DNA of 64,000 nucleotides, taken from assembly GCF_027105055.1 (NCBI RefSeq), contig NZ_CP114264.1:868001-932000 (forward strand), in the 5' to 3' direction. Shown here in pieces: positions 46,907-56,970 of this stretch (within the stretch, counting starts at the first letter, position 1; each line of letters starts with the position of its first letter). Below the pieces are notes generated by a model, which saw only the letters and a list, made by a program, of their open reading frames with translations, was not told the origin of the DNA and made no database searches. Both the position numbers and the translations under genes were made by a program. This DNA comes from Acinetobacter sp. TR3 (lineage in GTDB: Bacteria > Pseudomonadota > Gammaproteobacteria > Pseudomonadales > Moraxellaceae).

Positions 46907-47527
46907 ATGCAAACGGCTCAGCAATTATTAGAACGCTTATATCCACAACGTAGATCATTATTAAAAAGACAAATCTTATTGGACGCATTGGTATATTTTC
47001 TTGAATATGGTCTCGATGCGACCAGTATTGAAATGATCCGAGACAAATCTGAAAGTAGTGTCGGGGCAATTTATCACCATTTTAAAAACAAAGAGGGGGT
47101 GATTGCTGCACTGGTTTTTGCTGCTTTAGATGATCAAGCAGCATTACGAGATCAATATCTAGAGCGTACACAGTCTTTAAGAGATGTATTGAATGCTTTA
47201 ATTTATAGTTACGTTGATTGGGTTTCTGATCAACCTCATTTTGCAAAATTTTTAATGCTTGCTCATTTTAATGTGATGCAAAGTGAGTACCGACCATTGT
47301 TAAATGAAAAAAATAAACTGAGAAATCAAAAAATCGTGAGCTATATGTCGACATATAGCGATGCTAAGTTATTGAAATCAGTACCGCCTGAATTGATGAT
47401 CTCATTGGTGATTGGTGCAACTGAAAGTTATTGTCGAGCATGGTTATCTGAAAAAGTGCTTACCAACCCAAATGGTTATCGGGAATACTTGGCTCAGGCT
47501 GCTTGGGATTCGTTGCAGAACTTATAG
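46907..47527 (+). CDS. TetR-family transcriptional regulator
   Basis: The 206-residue protein has a TetR N-terminal domain with the recognition region SSVGAIYHHFKNKEGVIAALV (about residues 50-70). The C-terminal ligand domain is unassigned. Divergence from the DUF4442 hotdog gene and palindromes between them suggest that it controls that gene and itself, perhaps sensing an acyl compound. Confidence 0.88.
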   Translation: MQTAQQLLERLYPQRRSLLKRQILLDALVYFLEYGLDATSIEMIRDKSESSVGAIYHHFKNKEGVIAALVFAALDDQAALRDQYLERTQSLRDVLNALIYSYVDWVSDQPHFAKFLMLAHFNVMQSEYRPLLNEKNKLRNQKIVSYMSTYSDAKLLKSVPPELMISLVIGATESYCRAWLSEKVLTNPNGYREYLAQAAWDSLQNL

Positions 47528-47687
47528 CATGGCACTATTATTTTGAACTGCACAAATTGAAAGAATGAGACTCAAAATTTTCTCTTAGATTTTGCTTAAA
47601 TAAAATTAAAATTGCTCATATTCGGTGTGTTCATATCATTCAAACAGCACTTTTGCCAGTGAGCAAAAAGCAATTAAATTCTTGATT

Positions 47688-47706
47688 GGGCGTATGCGAT
47701 ACGCCC
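47688..47706. repeat. REP palindrome 1 (downstream of RAYT gene)
   Basis: GGGCGTATGCGATACGCCC is an 8-bp stem with a 3-nt loop. On the minus strand it is preceded by GTAG, the tetranucleotide typical of REPs recognised by RAYT transposases. It ends 6 bp from the RAYT stop codon. Confidence 0.75.
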
Positions 47707-47712
47707 CTACAA

Positions 47713-48282
47713 TTATGAATCAATATGAAAGAGATCATTTTCCCATGTTCGAGGATTATTAATAATATAGTCAGAAATCACCATATAGGATTTTTCATTA
47801 CGAATGATATGTTCATAGTAATTTCTTTGCCATACTTTTTGACTAAAAGCGAGTTGATTAAATTGTTTTGTAACCGCAGCCTTATAGCCACGAATGATCG
47901 CACCAATATTATTAGATGGTGATCGTAGGGGCGTATTGCATACGCCCAAATCACTACACATGTTTAGATTATCAGTAGTTTGAGTAATAGAAATATTCTT
48001 TATATCTGGCTTTTTTAGATGGATGATTGCATGCATATGATTAGGCATAATAATAAAATGGTCTAAAACAACATTGTTTCTTAAATTGATTGTATTTAAC
48101 CATTTATTGTAGGCGATTTGACCAAATTGATTTAACGTCATTTCTTGCTCAGTAATTTGACCAAATATACATTGTCGGTCTGCGCAGCAAATTGTAATAA
48201 AATACATTCCATTTTGTGAATAATCATAGCCTTTTAGGCGGATAGTTTTTCTGTGATGTATATTTGGGGTATAGGTATTCAT
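47713..48282 (-). CDS. REP-associated tyrosine transposase (RAYT, IS200-like HUH)
   Basis: The 189-residue protein has KGYDYSQNGMYFITICC at the N-terminus, the HUH motif in FIIMPNHMHAIIHL, the catalytic tyrosine region IGAIIRGYKAAV and the end KVWQRNYYEHIIRNEKSY. RAYTs cut single-stranded REP hairpins and are thought to spread them. I use the ATG at 48282 (MNTYTPN) rather than 48333, as the extra upstream residues do not fit the family. REP palindromes flank the gene and one lies inside it. Confidence 0.9.
   Translation of the reverse strand: MNTYTPNIHHRKTIRLKGYDYSQNGMYFITICCADRQCIFGQITEQEMTLNQFGQIAYNKWLNTINLRNNVVLDHFIIMPNHMHAIIHLKKPDIKNISITQTTDNLNMCSDLGVCNTPLRSPSNNIGAIIRGYKAAVTKQFNQLAFSQKVWQRNYYEHIIRNEKSYMVISDYIINNPRTWENDLFHIDS
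47929..47947. repeat. REP palindrome 2, inside the RAYT coding sequence
   Basis: GGGCGTATTGCATACGCCC, preceded by GTAG on the plus strand, differs from REP 1 only in the loop and lies in inverted orientation to it. It encodes part of the GVCNTPLR segment between the HUH motif and the catalytic tyrosine. Confidence 0.75.
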
Positions 48283-48436
48283 TGTTCTTATCTTTAAGTG
48301 TATTTGGGCAATTAAACATGCGTAAAAAATCAAAAAACTACCATAAGTGATTGTATTTTATTTATTAATTTAAATAAAAAACATGTTTACTTTTTAGCTC
48401 TTACTTATATATTGAATGGATTATATTATAGAAATA

Positions 48437-48455
48437 GGGCGTATCTGATACGCCC
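48437..48455. repeat. REP palindrome 3 (upstream of RAYT gene)
   Basis: GGGCGTATCTGATACGCCC has the same stem. It lacks the GTAG foot. It lies between the RAYT start and the SIMPL gene stop. Confidence 0.7.
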
Positions 48456-48471
48456 TTATGTGAATATTTAA

Positions 48472-49173
48472 TTATTTAAATTGGATTGAGCCATTAGCAG
48501 TGACAGTAATTTTCGATTCACCAGCAGCCATGTCTTGTGCTGGAGCTGCTTCAGCCATCGCAAATTTTGCCATGCCACCACGCATCATTGGTTGAGGAAA
48601 ATAATTACTTGTATTCAAATTTAAACTGACAAGATTATATTGCGTTTTATTCCAAGCCTGAGTAATCGCTTGTGCGCGTTGCTGAAAGTTTTTAGAAGCT
48701 TCAATCATCAGTTCATTTTCAACTTTTTTACGTTGTTCGTCAGATACGCTAAAACTAATCGATTGGGTCTGAAAGCTTTGTTGTAGTTCACTAATCAACT
48801 GGCTTGCTGCTTTAAAGTCTTTACTTTCAATTTGGATTTCTGCGCGCGCGCGCCATTCTTTTAACTTATTATTATCATTGTCATAAATAGGGTAAGTACT
48901 TTGAGCACCTGTTTCGACTTTTACTTGTGGATATTTACGAGAAATTACTTGCGCTTGATTCATCAACTGATTGATTTGATTCGAAAGCTCTGCGGGTTGC
49001 TTATTGCTTCTTTCAATATAAAGCACAGCACGCATTTCGTCATTCGCAACTTGGCGTGCTGCATCTGCTTGGATATTCACAATATTATAATTTAAGCTTT
49101 CTGTTTCTTGAGCAAAAAGGGACGGGCTGAGTGCTACGCCGATCATCATAGTCGCAAGTGCTAAAGTACGCAT
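48472..49173 (-). CDS. SIMPL (DUF541) domain periplasmic protein
   Basis: A signal peptide ends near residue 21 (LSPSLFAQ). The SIMPL domain follows: NIQADAARQVANDEMRAVLYIER and ISVSFS-like strands to the C-terminal ITVTANGSIQFK. SIMPL proteins are periplasmic or outer-membrane-associated and of unclear function; some protect against oxidative stress. The 233-residue length is typical. An alternating CG run (48842-48853) lies within it. Confidence 0.88.
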   Translation of the reverse strand: MRTLALATMMIGVALSPSLFAQETESLNYNIVNIQADAARQVANDEMRAVLYIERSNKQPAELSNQINQLMNQAQVISRKYPQVKVETGAQSTYPIYDNDNNKLKEWRARAEIQIESKDFKAASQLISELQQSFQTQSISFSVSDEQRKKVENELMIEASKNFQQRAQAITQAWNKTQYNLVSLNLNTSNYFPQPMMRGGMAKFAMAEAAPAQDMAAGESKITVTANGSIQFK

Positions 49174-49638
49174 AAAATATTCCTTAAAATTTGGTATTAA
49201 ACATTTATTTTTACAAGTCTGATATTAGAAACAACTGATGGGGAACTTTTGCATTTTTTGTGGTGTCTTTGTAATATATTAACAGTGTTTTGCAACAGAA
49301 AAATTAATTAAAAAATATTTAAAATTAAATAATTAGCTATATATATTTGACCATTTATCTAAAAAAATTAAGGCTGTTAAAAAAAGCTTACTTTCTTTCG
49401 CTTGTCACATAGTATGATGATAATTCATCATAGTTATTGGAATGAAGCATTTTTTCAATAATATTAGATGAATGTCAGGCATAAAAAGAGTTTATTTTAT
49501 TTCAAAATTAGGTATCATCTCGCTCCTAGTTGAAAGATATAAAATTTGTGTCTCACTAGATTCTAAAAAGCACCGAGTCAAACGACCGCAAGTCACCAGA
49601 CTTATTTCTTTTACCCATATCAGAGATGGTAATTCGAT
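49174..49638 (+). other. 465-bp intergenic region upstream of dat-ddc
   Basis: No gene is supported. The left part is very AT-rich. It holds a 20-bp operator-like palindrome (49413-49432, separate entry). A short minus-strand frame at 49492-49701 overlaps the dat start and has no support. The dat leader is long, about 200 nt after the palindrome. Confidence 0.65.
49413..49432. promoter_or_regulatory. Operator-like palindrome upstream of dat
   Basis: TATGATGATAATTCATCATA has perfect 8-bp arms around TAAT. GATAAT within it could be a -10 element. The sequence vaguely resembles a Fur box, but the match is not good enough to call. Confidence 0.45.
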
Positions 49639-51009
49639 ATGAGCGTTACTTCCGTAAATCCTGCCGCTAATGCAACTAACGAATATTATCTGACTCGCCA
49701 AAGTCAGATGGAATCGAATGTTCGTAGTTATCCACGTAAATTACCGTTAGCGATAGCAAAAGCACAAGGCTGTTGGGTTACTGATGTTGAAGGTACAGAG
49801 TACCTTGATTGTTTAGCTGGGGCAGGGACATTGGCTTTGGGCCATAATCATCCTGCGGTGATTCAAAGTATTCAAGACACATTGGCAAGCGGTTTGCCAT
49901 TGCATACTTTAGACTTAACGACTCCTTTAAAAGATGCGTTTACTGAAGCGCTTTTGGCTTATTTGCCAGGCGGTCAAGAAGAATATTGCCTACAATTCTG
50001 TGGTCCATCTGGTGCAGATGGTACAGAAGCAGCGATTAAATTAGCGAAAACTTATACGGGTCGTAGCACAGTGATTAGTTTCTCTGGTGGCTACCATGGT
50101 ATGACGCACGGCGCGCTTGCAATGACAGGTAACCTGTCAGCGAAGAATGCGGTGAATGGCTTAATGCCAGGCGTGCAATTTATGCCATACCCACATGAAT
50201 ATCGTTGCCCACTTGGTTTAGGTGGGGAAGCAGGTGTTGACGCTTTAACTTATTTCTTTGAAAACTTCATTGAAGATGTTGAAAGTGGTGTAACCAAGCC
50301 TGCAGCTGTGATCCTTGAAGCGATTCAAGGTGAAGGTGGTGTTGTTACTGCACCGGTAAAATGGTTGCAAAAAATCCGTGAAGTGACTGAAAAGCACAAC
50401 ATCGTTTTAATCTTGGACGAAGTTCAAGCTGGTTTTGCACGTTCAGGTAAAATGTTTGCCTTTGAACATGCTGGAATCGAGCCTGATGTTGTGGTGATGT
50501 CTAAAGCGGTCGGTGGTAGTTTACCACTTGCAGTATTGGGTATTAAACGTAAGTTTGATGCTTGGCAGCCTGCGGGTCACACGGGTACTTTCCGTGGTAA
50601 CCAACTTGCAATGGGTACAGGTTTAGCATCGCTTCAAGTGATCAAAGAACAAAACCTTGCTCAAAATGCGCAAGAGCGTGGTGATTTCTTACAAGCAGAG
50701 TTCAAGAAACTTGCTCAAGAATTCCCATGTATTGGTAACGTACGTGGTCGTGGTTTGATGATCGGTGTTGAGATCGTTGACGAGCGTAAACCTGCGGATC
50801 ATATGGGTTCATTACCTGCGGACGCTCAGTTGGCTGCTGCAATTCAGACGGCTTGTTTCAACAATAAATTATTGCTTGAAAAAGGTGGTCGTAACGGTAC
50901 TGTTATCCGTTTACTTTGCCCGTTGATTATCAATCAAGAAGAATGCGTAGAGGCGGTTGCTCGCTTCAAGAAAGCTGTTGCTGAAGCATTAAAAGCAGTA
51001 CGAGGCTAA
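49639..51009 (+). CDS. dat: L-2,4-diaminobutyrate:2-oxoglutarate aminotransferase
   Basis: The 456-residue class III aminotransferase has [41 protein letters not shown] and the PLP lysine in [17 protein letters not shown]. Dat makes 2,4-diaminobutyrate from aspartate semialdehyde and glutamate. The gene is followed after 3 nt by ddc, which makes 1,3-diaminopropane; the pair is characteristic of Acinetobacter. The ATG at 49639 has an AGAGATGG ribosome site. Confidence 0.95.
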   Translation: MSVTSVNPAANATNEYYLTRQSQMESNVRSYPRKLPLAIAKAQGCWVTDVEGTEYLDCLAGAGTLALGHNHPAVIQSIQDTLASGLPLHTLDLTTPLKDAFTEALLAYLPGGQEEYCLQFCGPSGADGTEAAIKLAKTYTGRSTVISFSGGYHGMTHGALAMTGNLSAKNAVNGLMPGVQFMPYPHEYRCPLGLGGEAGVDALTYFFENFIEDVESGVTKPAAVILEAIQGEGGVVTAPVKWLQKIREVTEKHNIVLILDEVQAGFARSGKMFAFEHAGIEPDVVVMSKAVGGSLPLAVLGIKRKFDAWQPAGHTGTFRGNQLAMGTGLASLQVIKEQNLAQNAQERGDFLQAEFKKLAQEFPCIGNVRGRGLMIGVEIVDERKPADHMGSLPADAQLAAAIQTACFNNKLLLEKGGRNGTVIRLLCPLIINQEECVEAVARFKKAVAEALKAVRG

Positions 51010-51012
51010 TTC

Positions 51013-52545
51013 ATGGTTGATTTTGCAGAACATCGTAAAGCGTTACTCTGCAATGATGCTCAATCTATTGCTGACTATCAGTCAGCAATGGGAGAGGCGG
51101 TAACTGCCGTTTCAGCATGGTTGCAAAATGATAAAATGTACACTGGCGGTAGCATTAAGGATTTGCGTGAAGCAATTTCTTTTGCTCCTTCAAAAGAAGG
51201 TCTAGGTGTACAGCAATCATTACAACGTATGATTGAGCTTTTTCTCAATAAAAGCTTAAAAGTACATCACCCGCATTCACTTGCACACTTACACTGCCCA
51301 ACCATGGTGATGAGCCAGATTGCGGAAGTGTTGATCAATGCAACCAACCAGTCGATGGACTCATGGGATCAAAGCCCAGCGGGTTCTTTGATGGAAGTTC
51401 AACTCATTGATTGGCTTCGTCAAAAAGTCGGTTATGGTGCAGGTCAAGCTGGTGTGTTCACCTCTGGTGGTACACAGTCAAACTTGATGGGTGTATTGCT
51501 GGCACGTGACTGGTGTATATCGAAAAACTGGAAAGACGAAAATGGTAAGTCATGGTCTGTTCAGCGTGATGGTATCCCAGCAGAAGCAATGAAGAACGTC
51601 AAAGTCATCTGTTCTGAAAATGCACATTTCTCTGTGCAAAAGAACATGGCGATGATGGGTATGGGCTTCCAGTCTGTTGTCACTGTTCCTGTGAATGAAA
51701 ACGCACAGATGGATGTTGATGCACTGGAAAAAACCATGGCGCATCTTCAGTCTGAAGGCAAAATCGTCGCGTGTGTTGTTGCAACAGCGGGTACGACTGA
51801 TGCTGGAGCAATTGATCCACTCAAGAAAATCCGTGAAATTACCACGAAGTATGGTTCATGGATGCATATTGATGCAGCTTGGGGCGGTGCACTGATTCTT
51901 TCAAATGACCATCGTGCAATGTTGGATGGTATTGAATTATCAGATTCAATCACGCTAGATTTCCATAAACATTATTTCCAAAGCATTAGCTGTGGCGCTT
52001 TCTTGTTGAAAGACGAAGCAAACTATCGCTTTATGCATTATGAAGCAGAATATTTAAACTCTGCTTATGATGAAGAACACGGTGTGCCCAACCTCGTGTC
52101 TAAATCATTACAAACGACTCGTCGTTTTGATGCATTGAAATTGTGGATGACGGTTGAAGCATTAGGCGAAGAGCTTTATGGTTCAATGATTGATCATGGT
52201 GTGAAACTTACACGTGAAGTTGCTGACTATATTAAAGCAACAGCGGGGCTTGAATTGTTGGTTGAACCACAATTCGCTTCAGTCCTGTTCCGTGTAGTAC
52301 CAGAAGCTTATCCTGCTGAATTTATCGATAGCTTAAACCAAAACGTGGCAGATGAATTGTTTGCTCGTGGTGAAGCGAATATTGGTGTAACCAAAGTGGG
52401 TAATGTTCAATCATTGAAGATGACCACTTTAAGCCCAGTTGCAACACTTGAAAACGTTCAGAACTTGCTTGCATTGGTGCTTGCAGAAGCTGATCGTATT
52501 AAAGATGCAATTGTTGCAGGAACTTATGTTCCAGCGATTGACTAA
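51013..52545 (+). CDS. ddc: L-2,4-diaminobutyrate decarboxylase
   Basis: The 510-residue group II PLP decarboxylase has [33 protein letters not shown] and the PLP lysine in [20 protein letters not shown]. It converts 2,4-diaminobutyrate to 1,3-diaminopropane, a polyamine of Acinetobacter linked with motility and virulence. It is translationally close to dat and ends with a strong terminator. Confidence 0.95.
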   Translation: MVDFAEHRKALLCNDAQSIADYQSAMGEAVTAVSAWLQNDKMYTGGSIKDLREAISFAPSKEGLGVQQSLQRMIELFLNKSLKVHHPHSLAHLHCPTMVMSQIAEVLINATNQSMDSWDQSPAGSLMEVQLIDWLRQKVGYGAGQAGVFTSGGTQSNLMGVLLARDWCISKNWKDENGKSWSVQRDGIPAEAMKNVKVICSENAHFSVQKNMAMMGMGFQSVVTVPVNENAQMDVDALEKTMAHLQSEGKIVACVVATAGTTDAGAIDPLKKIREITTKYGSWMHIDAAWGGALILSNDHRAMLDGIELSDSITLDFHKHYFQSISCGAFLLKDEANYRFMHYEAEYLNSAYDEEHGVPNLVSKSLQTTRRFDALKLWMTVEALGEELYGSMIDHGVKLTREVADYIKATAGLELLVEPQFASVLFRVVPEAYPAEFIDSLNQNVADELFARGEANIGVTKVGNVQSLKMTTLSPVATLENVQNLLALVLAEADRIKDAIVAGTYVPAID

Positions 52546-52564
52546 TCAATTTGCTTTCTAAGAG

Positions 52565-52590
52565 AAAGGCACATTCATGTGCCTTTTTTA
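52565..52590 (+). terminator. Terminator of dat-ddc operon
   Basis: AAAGGCACAT and ATGTGCCTTT form a 10-bp stem over 2 nt, followed by T-rich sequence. Confidence 0.9.
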
Positions 52591-52951
52591 TTTTTTTAGT
52601 CTTGGAGATTGAGCTTGGGAAGGTTTAGCTCATCTGAGTATAGCTTTAATTTAATCTCAAGTAATTTTCGGAATAGCTTAAGATAGATGTGTAATGGCTA
52701 TTGGAAACCTAATTTTAGTTAATTTAGAGCCGAATTGAAGGATTAAAACTAATATTACAAAGAACCTGTCATATAGTTTTCATTACTAAGGTCGTCAAAT
52801 TTGTATTTCTAGTTTGATTTCTTATATGTCTTGTTGTAAGTGAAAAATTATAAATTACAATCATTAAGATAATTTTCTTTCGCTATTTTTATCAAAAAAT
52901 TCTTTTCTTTATGACTGAAAATTTTCAAATAAAAATGATCATCATAAAAGC

Positions 52952-52978
52952 GTCATAAATTTGTCACTTAATTGTCAT
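52952..52978 (+). promoter_or_regulatory. Pho box upstream of pstS
   Basis: GTCA occurs at 52952, 52963 and 52974, exactly 11 bp apart, in CGTCATAAA, TTGTCACTT and TTGTCATAT contexts. This is the repeated PhoB half-site. It lies about 90 bp before the pstS ATG and predicts induction under phosphate starvation. Confidence 0.88.
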
Positions 52979-53066
52979 ATTATCTGCTCAAAATGCAATT
53001 AACTAAAGTACAACACTTAAATTAAAAAGAGTTGTAAATCAAATTGTACAAATGAGAGAAAACAGA

Positions 53067-54098
53067 ATGCGCTTAAACCCACGTCATATTGCACTTGCAT
53101 TAGCTGTATCTGGAGTAGCCGTAGTAACAACTGCAAATGCAGCTCGTGATACAATTCAAATTGCTGGTTCTTCAACTGTATTGCCTTATGCAAGTATTGT
53201 TGCTGAAGAGTTTGGTAATACTTTCCCGCAATTTAAAGCACCGGTTGTTGGTTCAGGTGGTACTTCAGGTGGTTTGAAGCAATTCTGTCAAGGTGTTGGT
53301 GATAACACGATCGATATCGCAAATGCTTCACGCAAAATTAAAGATTCAGAGCTTGCTGCATGTAAAAAAGCAGGCGTAAATCAAGTTCAAGAAATCAAAA
53401 TTGGTTATGACGGTATTGTTTTTGCGTCTAACTCAAGAAAGGGTGCTTATAACTTAGACCCAGTGCATGTATTTACAGCATTGGCTGCACAGCTTCCTTC
53501 AGGTGGTAAATTGGTTCCAAACCCATATACACGATGGAACCAAATTGATGATGACTTACCAAATGAACCGATTACTTTAGTTATTCCAGCAACAAACCAT
53601 GGTACGCGTGAAGTGTTCCAAGAAAAAATGGTTGAAGCGGGTTGTGAATCATTTGCTTATTTCAAAAATTTAGATAAAGAAGAACAGAAAAAAGCATGTG
53701 CAAACTTCCGTAAAGACGGTCGTGTAATCGAAATTGCAGGTGACTACACTGAAACACTTGCTCGTTTAAAAACTTCTCCAAATGCAGTGGGTGTATTTGG
53801 TTTAGGTTTCTATGATCAAAACCGTGATAAGTTACGTGTTGCGACTGTAAATGGTGTTTTACCTTCAGAGAAAACAGTTTTAAGCGGTCAATATCCAGTA
53901 TCTCGCGCACTTTACTTCTATGTAAAGGGTGAGCACTTAAAATCAATTAAAGGTTTACCACAATACGTAGAATACTTCCTGAATAAGAAAGCTTCAGGTA
54001 AAGGTTCTAAATTAGAAAAAGCTGGTTTGATCACTATGAGCGATAAAGAACGTGCAAAAGTTCTAGCTGATTTCAAAGCGGGTAAAACAGTTAAGTAA
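53067..54098 (+). CDS. pstS: Phosphate ABC transporter substrate-binding protein PstS
   Basis: The mature part begins after a signal peptide ending TTANA. IQIAGSSTVLPYASIVAEEF and VGSGGTSGGLKQFCQG are phosphate-binding loops of the PstS family. The protein delivers phosphate to PstCAB in the periplasm. I start at 53067 (343 residues) since GAGAG stands 8 nt upstream; the ATG at 53052 has no ribosome site. It is the first gene of pstSCAB under a Pho box. Confidence 0.95.
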   Translation: MRLNPRHIALALAVSGVAVVTTANAARDTIQIAGSSTVLPYASIVAEEFGNTFPQFKAPVVGSGGTSGGLKQFCQGVGDNTIDIANASRKIKDSELAACKKAGVNQVQEIKIGYDGIVFASNSRKGAYNLDPVHVFTALAAQLPSGGKLVPNPYTRWNQIDDDLPNEPITLVIPATNHGTREVFQEKMVEAGCESFAYFKNLDKEEQKKACANFRKDGRVIEIAGDYTETLARLKTSPNAVGVFGLGFYDQNRDKLRVATVNGVLPSEKTVLSGQYPVSRALYFYVKGEHLKSIKGLPQYVEYFLNKKASGKGSKLEKAGLITMSDKERAKVLADFKAGKTVK

Positions 54099-54112
54099 TA
54101 TTGTTAAAAGGG

Positions 54113-54145
54113 AGGCTGATGAGACTTGGGTTCATCAGCCTTTTT
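54113..54145 (+). terminator. Hairpin attenuator between pstS and pstC
   Basis: AGGCTGATGA pairs with TCATCAGCCT and is followed by T5. In pst operons such a hairpin reduces expression of the membrane parts relative to PstS. Confidence 0.88.
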
Positions 54146-54197
54146 GTCTAACTAAGTTTTTTCAAATGATGAAAATTGAGAAAACAGTGGAGATTAC

Positions 54198-55577
54198 ATG
54201 AATCTGCTACTTATCGGTGTGTTATTGGCCCTTGTGGCAATTGCATATCAAATCGGGCTGAGTAAAAGCCGTAACCTAGCAGGTAAGGGAAATAACTCAG
54301 CAACACTACATTCACGTCCAGGTTATTATGGTGCGTTGGTGGCTTTGTGGTGCGGTATTCCTGCTTTTTTAATTTTGATCATTTGGAATTTGGTTGAACC
54401 AAGTATCCTACAACATATTATCTTTAATAATATTCCTGCATCTGTCAGTGCTACTCTGGATGAAGCAGGACGCGATGTTTTAATTGATCGTGTTCAAGCG
54501 ATTGCCTCTGGTTTTGGGGTTACAGATCAAGCAGCTGCATATGAAGTGGCAGCAGCTCAACAGCTAGCGAAATTTGAAACAATTGGTTCTTTTGCAAAGT
54601 TAGCAATCGTAATTAGTGCGGGATTGGGCGGTTTAGTTTGGGCAAAACGTCATGTCAGTCAGCAATTTCGCGCGCGTAACCAAGTTGAGAAAGCCATTAA
54701 TGTTGGTTTAATTCTGTGTTCTGGTGTTGCGATTCTCACTACCATCGGTATTGTACTTTCAATGCTGACTGAAGCTTTACACTTCTTTAAGTTTGTTAGC
54801 CCAGCGGATTTTTTCTTTGGTACAGAGTGGAATCCAGGTTTTAGCACTTCAGGAAATGCAGAAGGTAGCTACGGTATCTTGCCATTAATTTGGGGTACTT
54901 TAATGGTGAGTGGTATTGCATTATCTGTTGCAGTACCTGTTGGTTTAATGATTGCGATTTATCTTGCTGAATATGCATCACCTAACTTACGTTCGTGGGC
55001 AAAGCCAACGATTGAAGTGTTAGCAGGTATTCCAACCATTGTTTATGGTGTATTTGCACTTATGGTGATTGGCCCATTCTTCAAAATGATCGGTGAGACA
55101 GTTGGTATTGATATCAATGCAACAAGTGCTCTAACCGCTGGTTTTGTGATGGGGATTATGATCATTCCATTCGTCTCATCATTATCAGACGATATTATTA
55201 CTCAAGTTCCTCGTGCGCTACGTGATGGTTCTCTGGGCTTAGGTGCAACCAAATCAGAAACGATTCGTCAGGTTGTTTTACCGGCAGCATTACCTGGTAT
55301 CACTGGTGCATTTTTGCTTGCTGTTTCTCGTGCGGTTGGTGAGACCATGATTGTGGTACTTGCAGCAGGGAATAGCCCATTACTGCATGCGAATCCATTC
55401 GAAGCTGTTTCAACCGTCACAGTAACTATTGTTAAGCAATTAACAGGTGATACTGACTTTGCGAGTCCACAAGCATTAGTCGCATTTGCACTTGGTCTAA
55501 CCTTGTTTGTGATCACTTTGGGTTTAAACATTATTGCACTATATATCGTGCGTAAATATCGTGAGCAATACGAATGA
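54198..55577 (+). CDS. pstC: Phosphate ABC transporter permease PstC
   Basis: The 459-residue permease has multiple membrane segments and the permease signature in PRALRDGSLGLGATKSETIRQVVLPAALPGI. It is longer than E. coli PstC because of an N-terminal extension of about 130 residues with extra hydrophobic stretches before the standard domain. It forms the channel with PstA. It overlaps pstA by 4 nt. Confidence 0.95.
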   Translation: MNLLLIGVLLALVAIAYQIGLSKSRNLAGKGNNSATLHSRPGYYGALVALWCGIPAFLILIIWNLVEPSILQHIIFNNIPASVSATLDEAGRDVLIDRVQAIASGFGVTDQAAAYEVAAAQQLAKFETIGSFAKLAIVISAGLGGLVWAKRHVSQQFRARNQVEKAINVGLILCSGVAILTTIGIVLSMLTEALHFFKFVSPADFFFGTEWNPGFSTSGNAEGSYGILPLIWGTLMVSGIALSVAVPVGLMIAIYLAEYASPNLRSWAKPTIEVLAGIPTIVYGVFALMVIGPFFKMIGETVGIDINATSALTAGFVMGIMIIPFVSSLSDDIITQVPRALRDGSLGLGATKSETIRQVVLPAALPGITGAFLLAVSRAVGETMIVVLAAGNSPLLHANPFEAVSTVTVTIVKQLTGDTDFASPQALVAFALGLTLFVITLGLNIIALYIVRKYREQYE

Positions 55578-56956
55578 GTTTAAATACATCTCCTCTGGAT
55601 CAGAATGTATTGGATCCGCAAGTGGCTGCTGAACAGCGTAAAAAAAGAATCCAAAACTCTTTAGCTAAACGCCATCGTAAAGAAAAAGCATTCCGTATCG
55701 CTGGTTTCTCAGCTGTCATGATTGGTCTCGCTTTTGTTGCCTTATTGTTTGGCAGCATTTTAGCGAAAGGGTTGCCGTCATTTTGGCAAAGTAGCATGAC
55801 TGTTCCGGTTTATTTTGATCCTACAATTATTAATGTTGGGGCAAAACCAAAACCAATTGCAGGAGAAACACCTGCTCATTTTGAGGAGCGACTTGTTGCT
55901 TGGCAAACTGAGATGGGAATGGTGGATTGGGATGCACTTATTGTTAACGGTATGGTTGCAAAAGATCCCGCTTTAGAATCCCAACGTGATTACTTGAACA
56001 GTATATATACGAGTTCTGAAGCCTATCGTTTACGTGATATGGTGCTTGAAAATCCATCATTGATCGGTACTAAGGATGAGATTAAATTCTTAGCTGATGC
56101 CAATGTCGATGTATGGTTAGCAGGTAATATTGATCGTTCTTTACCAGATGACCAACAGCAGCTTGATTTGGAAGTTCGTCAAATTGCTGACCAATTAAAA
56201 GCAAAAGGGATTATTGAAAATACATTCAATACCAATTTATTTGTGAGCCCAGACTCTCGTAGTTCACCTGCAACAAGTGGTTTAGCTGGTGCATTTATGG
56301 GTTCTTTATTCATGATGCTTATTGTGATTATCATCTCGATTCCAATTGGTGTTGCGAGTGCGATTTATCTTGAAGAATTTGCACCAAAAAATATCATGAC
56401 GGACATTATTGAGGTCAATATCAATAATTTGGCTGCTGTACCTTCGATTGTATTTGGTTTATTGGGTGCTGCGATTTTCATTGGTTGGATGCATTTACCA
56501 CTTTCTGCACCGTTGGTCGGTGGTTTGGTTCTAAGCCTGATGACTTTACCAACTGTGATTATTACAACACGTGCATCTTTAAAAGCTGTGCCACCTTCGA
56601 TTCGCCAAGCAGCTTTAGGCTTAGGTGCATCAAAAGTACAGACGGTGTTCCATCACGTATTACCATTGGCATTACCGGGTATCATGACAGGTTCGATTAT
56701 TGGTGTAGCACATGCTTTAGGTGAAACAGCGCCATTACTTTTAATTGGTATGAGTGCTTTTGTTGCAAGTGTTCCAGCAACACCGTTAGATCAAGCAACT
56801 GCATTACCTGTACAAGTTTATTTATGGCAAGGCAACGAATTACGTAACTTCTTTGAAGGACGTACAGCTGCTGCGATTATTGTGTTACTTGCATTAATGA
56901 TTGGTTTAAACAGCCTTGCAATTTGGCTTCGTAAGAAATTTGAAGTGCGTTGGTAA
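55574..56956 (+). CDS. pstA: Phosphate ABC transporter permease PstA
   Basis: The 460-residue protein has the permease loop [31 protein letters not shown] and six predicted membrane segments. Between the first and second segments is a large polar insert (about residues 70-230), which makes it much longer than E. coli PstA. The ATGA overlap with pstC indicates coupled translation. Confidence 0.95.
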   Translation: MSLNTSPLDQNVLDPQVAAEQRKKRIQNSLAKRHRKEKAFRIAGFSAVMIGLAFVALLFGSILAKGLPSFWQSSMTVPVYFDPTIINVGAKPKPIAGETPAHFEERLVAWQTEMGMVDWDALIVNGMVAKDPALESQRDYLNSIYTSSEAYRLRDMVLENPSLIGTKDEIKFLADANVDVWLAGNIDRSLPDDQQQLDLEVRQIADQLKAKGIIENTFNTNLFVSPDSRSSPATSGLAGAFMGSLFMMLIVIIISIPIGVASAIYLEEFAPKNIMTDIIEVNINNLAAVPSIVFGLLGAAIFIGWMHLPLSAPLVGGLVLSLMTLPTVIITTRASLKAVPPSIRQAALGLGASKVQTVFHHVLPLALPGIMTGSIIGVAHALGETAPLLLIGMSAFVASVPATPLDQATALPVQVYLWQGNELRNFFEGRTAAAIIVLLALMIGLNSLAIWLRKKFEVRW

Positions 56957-56970
56957 TTGAGGAGAGTATA

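Larger units (their letters stand above)
52546..53066 (+). other. 521-bp intergenic region between ddc and pstS
   Basis: It contains the ddc terminator near its left end and the Pho box near its right end. Between them is AT-rich sequence with no supported gene and no clear repeat. Confidence 0.7.

Noticed and set aside
48842..48853. Alternating CG run inside the SIMPL gene
   Set aside because: Codons for Ala and Arg explain it; Z-DNA or a phase-variable tract is not supported by 12 nt.
49492..49701. 69-codon minus-strand frame upstream of dat
   Set aside because: It overlaps the dat start, has no ribosome site or recognisable content, and is probably a chance frame.
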